This document shows, piece by piece, positions 1 to 5,847 of a stretch of DNA of 6,766 nt. Position numbers and translations under genes: made by a program. The stretch is from Fidelibacterota bacterium (GTDB lineage: Bacteria > Fidelibacterota > Marinisomatia > Marinisomatales > TCS55). Position 1 is the stretch's first letter; each line of letters starts with the position of its first letter. The notes beneath the pieces are model-generated. The model saw only the letters and a list, made by a program, of their open reading frames with translations, had not been told where the DNA came from and did not search any database. The DNA lies in NCBI GenBank assembly GCA_002701875.1, contig NZWI01000043.1:1-6766 (forward strand). The letters are read 5' to 3'.

Positions 1-908
1 TACTAACGATAATTAATGTTATAGATGTTAAATCTGGTGCACGATTTCAAAATTGGTTTACATTCACAAAAATTGCTTCTATCATCATAGTCATTTTACT
101 TGGCTTGTTTCTTGATGGCGGCTCAACACAAAACTTATCACCATTCTTCAATGATCAATCATCTTTTTCTTCACTTGTAGGTCCATTAGGACTAGCAATG
201 GTGGCTGTACTTTGGACATTTGATGGCTGGATATTTATTACTTATGTTGCTGGTGAAGTAAAAAACCCCGGTCGAAATATTCCTTTATCTATTATTTATT
301 GTATGATAATTATCGTATCTGTCTACTTAGCTCTTAACTATGTTTTAGTTTTTGCACTTGGCTTTGATAAGATGATAGGATCTGAATTAGTTATGTCTGA
401 TGCAGCTTCAATATTTCTAGGCAATAAAGGGGGAGCTATCATTACCATCATTATTTTGATTTCTTTAATAGGAGCAAATAATGGCTTTATACTTACTAGT
501 GCCCGTATCAATTATGCTATGGCAAAAAATAAATTATTTTTTAAGCAGGCAGCATCAATTCATCCAAAATATAAGTCTCCCTCAAATGCCTTAATTATTC
601 AATGTGTTTGGGCTTGTATACTGACATTTACAGGCACGTTTAATCAATTAATAACTTATATTATTTTTGCATCCTGGATATTTTACGGAATGTCTGCTGG
701 TGCAGTAATTATACTTAGATTTAAAAAACCTGAACTTAAAAGACCTTACAAAACACCTTTATATCCATGGATACCTATCATTTTTATATTATTCGCTATT
801 TTTCTTACTATCAATACCATTATGGAAGCTCCCAGGGATGCAGGAATTGGGGCACTACTAATCTTGGCAGGATTACCTTTTTATTATTATTGGAATAAAA
901 GTGAATAA
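1..908 (+). CDS. APC-superfamily amino acid permease, LAT-like (5'-truncated)
   Basis: This is an integral inner-membrane transporter of the amino acid-polyamine-organocation superfamily, probably importing or exchanging an amino acid or a derivative. The reading frame is open from base 3, so the start lies upstream. About 301 residues are present, against roughly 430-450 for full-length relatives, so the first few membrane helices are missing. Several strongly hydrophobic segments remain (for example residues 24-38, 61-76, 95-118, 144-158, 197-213 and 255-273). Family hallmarks are INVIDVKSGA near the left edge, the FDGW motif (residues 73-76) followed by EVKNPGRNIP (85-94), the SARINYAMAKN segment after a central helix, and the FKKPELKRPYKTPLYP loop before the last helices, which is typical of the L-type transporter group. 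The stop overlaps the next gene by 8 nt. The substrate cannot be read from sequence; the downstream enzymes suggest an arginine-like or guanidino amino acid, possibly N-acylated or N-methylated. Confidence 0.9.
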   Translation, partial: LTIINVIDVKSGARFQNWFTFTKIASIIIVILLGLFLDGGSTQNLSPFFNDQSSFSSLVGPLGLAMVAVLWTFDGWIFITYVAGEVKNPGRNIPLSIIYCMIIIVSVYLALNYVLVFALGFDKMIGSELVMSDAASIFLGNKGGAIITIIILISLIGANNGFILTSARINYAMAKNKLFFKQAASIHPKYKSPSNALIIQCVWACILTFTGTFNQLITYIIFASWIFYGMSAGAVIILRFKKPELKRPYKTPLYPWIPIIFILFAIFLTINTIMEAPRDAGIGALLILAGLPFYYYWNKSE

Positions 909-2163
909 TTATAGCTCAATTATTAATTCAACTGTTAATGATATGCGGGAAGAAATAATATTATTTATTCAAAACCTCGTGCAATCGCCTAGTTTAGCTA
1001 ATGATGAAAATGACGTGCAGGAAATAATATTAAATAAACTCGATAGTCTTCAATTAAAGGCGGAAATCATTCCTGTAAATTTTGATTCCATTAAAGACCA
1101 TCCTGCATTTTCTGATGATGGTTTTTCACCTGATTCAAGAATAAATGTAATAGGTAATTGGAATAAAAATATAAAAGGAAGATCGCTCATCTTAAATGGA
1201 CATGTTGATGTAGTACCAACTGGATCAAAAACATTATGGGAGGATTCACCGTGGTCAGGAAAAATTAAAGATGATCGTATATATGGAAGAGGCTCATGCG
1301 ATATGAAAGCCGGATTGGCTTCAGGTATCTTAGCTGTTCAAGTTTTAAAAACTATAGGGTTTGAGCCTAATGGAAATGTAATGATACAATCAGTTGTTGG
1401 TGAAGAGTCTGGAGGTTGCGGAACTCTTACAAATATTGTGAAAGGTTACAAAGGAGATGCTGCTGTTATACTTGAACCAACATCTTTGAAATTATGCCCT
1501 ATTCAATCTGGCGCATTAACGTTTAGATTAACAATCCCAGGTCAAGCAACACATGCGGCGATGCGTTGGGATGGAATTAGTGCAATTGAAAAGTTTAATA
1601 TTATTAATCAATCAATAATTGAATTAGAAAAAGAACGCCACAGTTTATTTAGTGTAGAATATTATGAATCACCTGAACGTGTTGCTCCAATTAATATTGG
1701 TACAATTAAAGGTGGCGAATGGCATTCTACTGTTCCCGATTCTGTTATTGTTGAAGGCAGATTAGGAGTTTTCCCTGGGGAACCTGTTTCAGATGCACGG
1801 ACTGCTTTTAGTAATCATATAATAAAAGTTTCGAATTCTGATCCATGGCTAAAAAATAATCCACCAATTATTGAATGGTTCGAAGGTCAGTTTGAATCCG
1901 GTCAAACTGATATCAATCATCCAATAATAAATCATTTAAAAGAAGCTTATAATAACGTTAATAATTCAAATCCAATTATAGAGGGTGTGACGTATGGATC
2001 GGACTTGCGACTTTTTACGAATCATGCTGATATTCCTGCCTTACTTTTTGGCCCTGGCGATGTCCGACTTGCCCATTCTGCTAATGAATATGTTGAAATT
2101 GAAGAAGTATTAACTTGTATAAAGATCATCTCAAATCTAATTATTAATTGGTGTGGAGAGTAA
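901..2163 (+). CDS. M20-family metallohydrolase (ArgE/DapE-type deacylase)
   Basis: A 420-residue cytoplasmic zinc amidohydrolase of the M20 family, which removes acyl groups from N-acyl amino acids or cleaves small peptides. The catalytic signature is complete: NGHVDVVPTG with H101 and D103, GRGSCDMKAG with the metal-bridging D134, GEESGGCG with the likely general base E168 and metal ligand E169, LEPT with E192, and AHSANE with H392. H218 in GQATHAA, within the lid/dimerisation domain (about residues 200-310), matches the conserved second-subunit histidine. Length is normal for ArgE/DapE-like enzymes. The GTG start lies inside the permease gene (8-nt overlap) behind a weak GGA six bases upstream; an ATG at codon 15 (position 943) is a less attractive alternative because it would trim the usual N-terminal helix. 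The placement directly after a permease suggests action on the imported compound. Family assignment is firm, but substrate (acetylornithine, N-acyl-arginine or -citrulline, or other) is unknown. Confidence 0.92.
   Translation: MNNYSSIINSTVNDMREEIILFIQNLVQSPSLANDENDVQEIILNKLDSLQLKAEIIPVNFDSIKDHPAFSDDGFSPDSRINVIGNWNKNIKGRSLILNGHVDVVPTGSKTLWEDSPWSGKIKDDRIYGRGSCDMKAGLASGILAVQVLKTIGFEPNGNVMIQSVVGEESGGCGTLTNIVKGYKGDAAVILEPTSLKLCPIQSGALTFRLTIPGQATHAAMRWDGISAIEKFNIINQSIIELEKERHSLFSVEYYESPERVAPINIGTIKGGEWHSTVPDSVIVEGRLGVFPGEPVSDARTAFSNHIIKVSNSDPWLKNNPPIIEWFEGQFESGQTDINHPIINHLKEAYNNVNNSNPIIEGVTYGSDLRLFTNHADIPALLFGPGDVRLAHSANEYVEIEEVLTCIKIISNLIINWCGE
2155..2160 (+). promoter_or_regulatory. Shine-Dalgarno site deciding a TTG start
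   Basis: GGAGAG lies just before the M20 stop codon, four bases ahead of a TTG codon at 2165-2167. The competing in-frame GTG at 2153 overlaps this motif and has only AT-rich sequence upstream. The TTG is therefore the better start for the DDAH-like gene. It gives a protein beginning MNNNFGCQSM, four residues shorter than the GTG form. Confidence 0.65.
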
Positions 2164-2164
2164 A

Positions 2165-3046
2165 TTGAATAACAATTTTGGTTGTCAAAGCATGGTTGGA
2201 AAAATGGAGCGAGTTTTAATTAAACATCCAAAAGATGCCTACCACAACCAGTCAAGAATAGATTCACAAGTTCAACAATTAAATTATTTAGGCAAACCAG
2301 ATTACAATAAAGCAATAACTGATTATGAACAGTTAATTAATATTTTTGAATTAAATAATATTGAAATTCACTATCTACCGATCGATCAAAAAACTTCTCT
2401 TGATTCTATTTACACGCATGATCCATGCATTGTATCAAATGGAGGTGTTATTCTTTCAAATATGGGGAAGAAAGATCGGCAGACTGAACCCGAAAATATT
2501 GCATCTTACTTTAAATCAATTGATATACCAATACTCGGTAGGATTGAATCTCCAGGTACTTTAGAAGGAGGAGATGTTATTTGGATTGATGAGAAAACCG
2601 TTGCAGTTGGTGAAGGCTACAGAACAAATGCTGAAGGAATACGGCAGTTAAAATCTATACTAAAAACTTATATAGATACTATTATCACAGTCCCGTTACC
2701 GCATTGGACAGGACCGTCTGATTGTCTTCATTTAATGAGTAATATATCACCAATTGATATAGACCTTTATTTGGTTTATTCTAGGTTGATACCAGTATCG
2801 TTTAGACAGTATCTTCTAGAAAAAGGAATTCAGATAGTTGAAGTTCCAGATCAAGAATACGATTCTATGGGGTGTAATGTTTTGGCAATTTCACCAAGAA
2901 AAGTGATCATGATTAGTAATAATCCAATTACACAAAAAAGACTTGAGGATGAAGGTGTTGAAGTTTATACATATGATGGCAGTGAAATATCAATTAAGGG
3001 CGCAGGTGGACCTACTTGTTTAACTCGTCCATTCATGAGATTATAA
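2165..3046 (+). CDS. DDAH-like guanidino-group hydrolase (amidinotransferase fold)
   Basis: A 293-residue cytoplasmic enzyme of the guanidino-modifying pentein superfamily, in the group annotated as dimethylarginine dimethylaminohydrolase family protein. Members use a Cys-His-acid set to attack a guanidino carbon through a covalent thiouronium intermediate; true DDAH turns methylated arginine into citrulline plus methylamine or dimethylamine. Visible residues, numbered from the TTG start, are D86 in YTHDPC, E134 in GTLEGGDVIW, H189 in DCLHLMS and the nucleophile C285 in GGPTCLTRPF at the C-terminus. The length suits a compact DDAH-like protein and is well below arginine deiminase (about 400). 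The start is TTG at 2165; GTG at 2153 would overlap the M20 gene by 11 nt. The gap to the M20 stop is one base. Arginine, agmatine or another guanidino compound could be the substrate instead of methylarginine, since family membership alone does not settle this. Confidence 0.87.
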   Translation: MNNNFGCQSMVGKMERVLIKHPKDAYHNQSRIDSQVQQLNYLGKPDYNKAITDYEQLINIFELNNIEIHYLPIDQKTSLDSIYTHDPCIVSNGGVILSNMGKKDRQTEPENIASYFKSIDIPILGRIESPGTLEGGDVIWIDEKTVAVGEGYRTNAEGIRQLKSILKTYIDTIITVPLPHWTGPSDCLHLMSNISPIDIDLYLVYSRLIPVSFRQYLLEKGIQIVEVPDQEYDSMGCNVLAISPRKVIMISNNPITQKRLEDEGVEVYTYDGSEISIKGAGGPTCLTRPFMRL

Positions 3047-3049
3047 ATA

Positions 3050-4279
3050 ATGATTTATGAAAATACATACACCGCAAATACTCAGCTAAAAGTATCTCCT
3101 TTTTTTGAACGCACTTCTAAATTAAATGAATCTCAGGAGTGGCGTAGATGGTCTGGTTATCTTGCTGCTACTAGCTATGAATTAACTCATGAAAATGAAT
3201 ATTTTGCTATCCGAACAAAATCCGGCCTCTTAGATATAACACCATTAAAAAAATATATAGTAGAAGGCCCCGATTCGCAGCAAGTATTAGATCGATTAGT
3301 AACACGTAATATTGGCATCTGTAAAGTAGGGCAAGTTATGTACACCCCATGGTGCGATGAGAATGGTAAAGTTATTGATGATGGAACGGTGCAAAGGCTT
3401 TCCGAAAACAAATTTAGAATTACTAGTGCAGAACCAAATCTGGAATGGATTGAGAGTAATTCAATAGGAATGAATGTAGTAGTTAAAGATGACTCATTTA
3501 CTACAGCAGCCCTCGCCCTTCAAGGTCCCAATTCTCGTGCAATTCTTAATTCCATTTCATCTAAATCTCTAGATAGTTTAAAATTCTTTTGGATGATGGA
3601 GACAACTTTTGAAGATTTTCCAGTTTCAATTTCGAGAACAGGATACACAGGTGATCTTGGATATGAAATATGGATGGATCCAAATGATGCATTAAATGTT
3701 TGGGACTTACTTATTGATAAAGGCAAGCCTTTCGGTATTACACCAACTGGTCTACATGCATTAGATGTAGCAAGGGTTGAAGCAGGCCTTATTCTTTTAG
3801 ATGTGGATTATATATCATCTCGACATGCTTTAATTGAATCTCGTAAATCATCGCCATATGAGTTAGGATTAGGTTGGGCAGTCAAAATGAAAAAAGGAAA
3901 TTTTATTGGGAAACAATCCTTACTTAAAGAGTTGGATAATAAATCTGTTTGGAGTTTTGTTGGCATTGAAATAGAATGGCCTGAATTTGAAAAACATTAT
4001 AGAGATGTGGGTTTAGCTCCTGGACTTCCATCTACAGCATGGAGAACAAGTACCCCTTTGTACAATCAGAATGAGCAAGTAGGCTATGCAACTAGTGGCA
4101 CATGGTCTCCTATTCTTAAGCGCTATATTGCTTTGGCTCACATTAAATCCAAATATGCTAAAGAAGGTTCAGAATTAAAGTTTGAATTAAAAGTAGAACA
4201 CTTCAGAAAATTAACTAAAGCAACTGTGGTAAAAACTCCTTTTTTTGACCCCGAGAGGAAACGCTCATGCCCAACATAA
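3050..4279 (+). CDS. GcvT-like aminomethyltransferase-family protein (folate-binding)
   Basis: A 409-residue protein of the glycine-cleavage T-protein family, which binds tetrahydrofolate and accepts or transfers one-carbon units. The folate-binding N-domain shows SGLLDITPLKKYIVEGPD (58-75), YTPWCDENGKVIDDGTV (98-114) with the DD pair at 110-111 that corresponds to the catalytic aspartate region of T-proteins, LQGPNSRA (157-164), RTGYTGDLGYEI (196-207) and HALDVARVEAG (236-246). The C-terminal barrel includes GWAVKMKKGNFIGKQSL (275-291) and VGYATSGTWSP (344-354), ending in PFFDPERKR. It is longer than housekeeping GcvT (about 360), with extra residues at the N-terminus and an insertion around 310-335, and the DVSHM-type motif of GcvT is replaced by DITPL. 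No gcvH or gcvP is adjacent; flavoprotein genes follow, so it more likely serves oxidative demethylation or another one-carbon transfer than glycine cleavage. It starts 3 nt after the DDAH-like stop, with a weak GAGA upstream. Confidence 0.88.
   Translation: MIYENTYTANTQLKVSPFFERTSKLNESQEWRRWSGYLAATSYELTHENEYFAIRTKSGLLDITPLKKYIVEGPDSQQVLDRLVTRNIGICKVGQVMYTPWCDENGKVIDDGTVQRLSENKFRITSAEPNLEWIESNSIGMNVVVKDDSFTTAALALQGPNSRAILNSISSKSLDSLKFFWMMETTFEDFPVSISRTGYTGDLGYEIWMDPNDALNVWDLLIDKGKPFGITPTGLHALDVARVEAGLILLDVDYISSRHALIESRKSSPYELGLGWAVKMKKGNFIGKQSLLKELDNKSVWSFVGIEIEWPEFEKHYRDVGLAPGLPSTAWRTSTPLYNQNEQVGYATSGTWSPILKRYIALAHIKSKYAKEGSELKFELKVEHFRKLTKATVVKTPFFDPERKRSCPT
4254..4259 (+). promoter_or_regulatory. 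Shine-Dalgarno site of the first flavoprotein gene
   Basis: AGAGGA sits inside the 3' end of the GcvT-like gene, seven bases before the ATG at 4267. It is the strongest ribosome-binding site in the window and supports a start that overlaps the upstream gene by 13 nt, implying coupled translation of the folate protein and its flavoprotein neighbour. Confidence 0.65.
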
Positions 4280-5847
4280 AAAAATATGATGCCATCGTAA
4301 TTGGTGGTGGACATAACGGATTGACCGCTGCCGCTTACTTGGGTCGCGCGGGAAAGAAGGTTCTTGTCCTTGAAAGGCGGCACGTTTTAGGTGGGGCTGC
4401 AGTAACAGAAGAAGTTTTCCCAGGATTCAAGTTTTCGGTTTGTTCCTATGTCGTTAGCTTAATGAAATCCAATGTTATGCGTGAGTTGATGCTTCCAAAA
4501 TTTGGATTAGAGCTTCTTCCTTTAGAAAGTACAATGACTCCATTAGAAAATGATTATCTACTTCGTACAGCTGATTCAGATCAAACATACCGTGAGATAG
4601 CACGCCATTCGAAAAAAGATGCAGAAAATTATATGCGATTTGGCCCGGCGATGGGACAAATTGGCATGGCTGTTAGACCCATACTTGAAACAATAGCTCC
4701 AAATCCAATTCAACCTTCATTTTCAGATATTTCTGCAACAAAAAAAATATTAGATCATATTAAATCACTATCATCACAACAATTTGAATATTTAACAAAA
4801 CTCATGACGATGAGTTCATCAGATTTTTTAGATGAATGGTTTGAATACGAACCATTGAAAGCAACTATGTCTGCTAGTGGAATAATTGGAACATTTATGG
4901 GTCCTCGGTCCCCAGGGTCTGCTTATGTAATGCTTCATCATTACATGGGTGATATTGATGGCGCTTTTAGGGCTTGGGGTTTTCAGCGAGGTGGTACAGG
5001 TGCTGTGAGCATGGCAATCGCCAAATCAGCAAAACATTTTGGTGTAGAAATAATGACGGAAGCATCCGTACAAAAAGTTATTGTCAAAAATGGTCGTGCA
5101 ACAGGTGTGGTGTTAGATAATGGAGATGAATACAATTCAAATATTGTTATATCTGGCCTAGATCCAAAACTTACTTTTTTAAAAATGATAGACGAAATTG
5201 ATCTTCCATCAGATTTTGTTTCGGCAATTAAGAATTTTAGAATTCGTGGTTCTTCTGGAAAAGTTAATTTAGCTTTAGATGCACTTCCGAATTTTACATG
5301 TCTTCCTGGTGATGGTCATCATTTACGTGGTGCGATATCTATAAGTCCATCATATGATCATTTAGAAAAAGCATATGATGATGCAAAATACGGAAATTTT
5401 TCAGAAGCACCATTCATGGACATTATTCTTCCATCAGTTTTGGATCCTGATATGGCTCCTCCAGGTAAACATGTGATGTCCTGTTTTGTACAATATGCCC
5501 CCTATGATATAAACGGAGGTTGGAATGATCAAAAGAGAGAGGATTTTGGCGATGTAGTAATTAATACAATTTCAAGATATGCACCGAATATCAAAGATAT
5601 TATTTTACATCGGCAGGTACTAACTCCTGCAGATTTAGAATCAACATTTGGCTTAACTGAAGGTAATATTTTCCATGGTGAACTAACTCTTCAACAGTTA
5701 TTCTCATTACGTCCTGCAGTAAAATGGGCAGATTATACAACACCAATAAAAAATTATTTCCAATGTGGATCCGGAACTCATCCCGGTGGAGGCATTACAG
5801 GGTCTCCCGGTGAGATGGCGGCTAAAAAGATTTTAGGAACGCTGTAA
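4267..5847 (+). CDS. PYROXD2/CrtI-like FAD-dependent oxidoreductase, copy 1
   Basis: A 526-residue flavoprotein of the phytoene-desaturase-like amine oxidoreductase superfamily, closest in appearance to PYROXD2-type proteins. The N-terminal dinucleotide-binding fold is clear: VIGGGHNGLTAAAYLG (11-26) with the glycine-rich loop, the ribose-binding acid E36 in VLVLERR, then LGGAAVTEEVFPGFKFS (41-57). A central substrate domain includes GSAYVMLHHYMGD (217-229), and RGGTGAVSMAIA (241-252) leads back to the FAD domain. The C-terminal FAD signature is CGSGTHPGGGITGSPG (500-515). Length is normal for the group. There is no signal peptide or membrane helix, so it is likely cytoplasmic. Known members of this superfamily desaturate carotenoids or oxidise amines, and many are uncharacterised. 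No carotenoid genes are present here; the GcvT-like and amino-acid genes favour a C-N oxidation on a small metabolite. Bases 4321-4400 are noticeably GC-richer than the rest of the gene. Confidence 0.9.
   Translation: MPNIKKYDAIVIGGGHNGLTAAAYLGRAGKKVLVLERRHVLGGAAVTEEVFPGFKFSVCSYVVSLMKSNVMRELMLPKFGLELLPLESTMTPLENDYLLRTADSDQTYREIARHSKKDAENYMRFGPAMGQIGMAVRPILETIAPNPIQPSFSDISATKKILDHIKSLSSQQFEYLTKLMTMSSSDFLDEWFEYEPLKATMSASGIIGTFMGPRSPGSAYVMLHHYMGDIDGAFRAWGFQRGGTGAVSMAIAKSAKHFGVEIMTEASVQKVIVKNGRATGVVLDNGDEYNSNIVISGLDPKLTFLKMIDEIDLPSDFVSAIKNFRIRGSSGKVNLALDALPNFTCLPGDGHHLRGAISISPSYDHLEKAYDDAKYGNFSEAPFMDIILPSVLDPDMAPPGKHVMSCFVQYAPYDINGGWNDQKREDFGDVVINTISRYAPNIKDIILHRQVLTPADLESTFGLTEGNIFHGELTLQQLFSLRPAVKWADYTTPIKNYFQCGSGTHPGGGITGSPGEMAAKKILGTL

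Noticed and set aside
2361..2564. 67-codon plus-strand open frame inside the DDAH-like gene
   Set aside because: It lies wholly within a gene with intact catalytic motifs, in another frame, and its translation resembles no family; it is a shadow frame.
3187..3726. Two minus-strand open frames (3187-3411 and 3520-3726) opposite the GcvT-like gene
   Set aside because: Both are antisense to conserved folate-binding motifs, have no recognisable product, and occur where the sense protein composition leaves the antisense frame open.
4231..4247. A-run followed by a T-run resembling a rho-independent terminator
   Set aside because: No GC stem precedes the T-run, and it lies inside coding sequence upstream of a coupled start codon.
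3096..4248. 13-base direct repeat CTCCTTTTTTTGA at 3096-3108 and 4236-4248, near the two ends of the GcvT-like gene
   Set aside because: Each copy encodes a Pro-Phe-Phe-acidic peptide (SPFFE and TPFFD) and falls in the reading frame. In AT-rich coding DNA this is explained by the protein sequence, not by a mobile element or attachment site.
3050..4279. Housekeeping gcvT of the glycine cleavage system
   Set aside because: The protein is longer, has a changed N-terminal motif and an insertion near 310-335, and has flavoprotein neighbours with no gcvH or gcvP in the window.
4138..4383. 81-codon minus-strand open frame across the GcvT-like/flavoprotein junction
   Set aside because: Both sense frames here carry family motifs and a good ribosome-binding site; the antisense product has no recognisable features.
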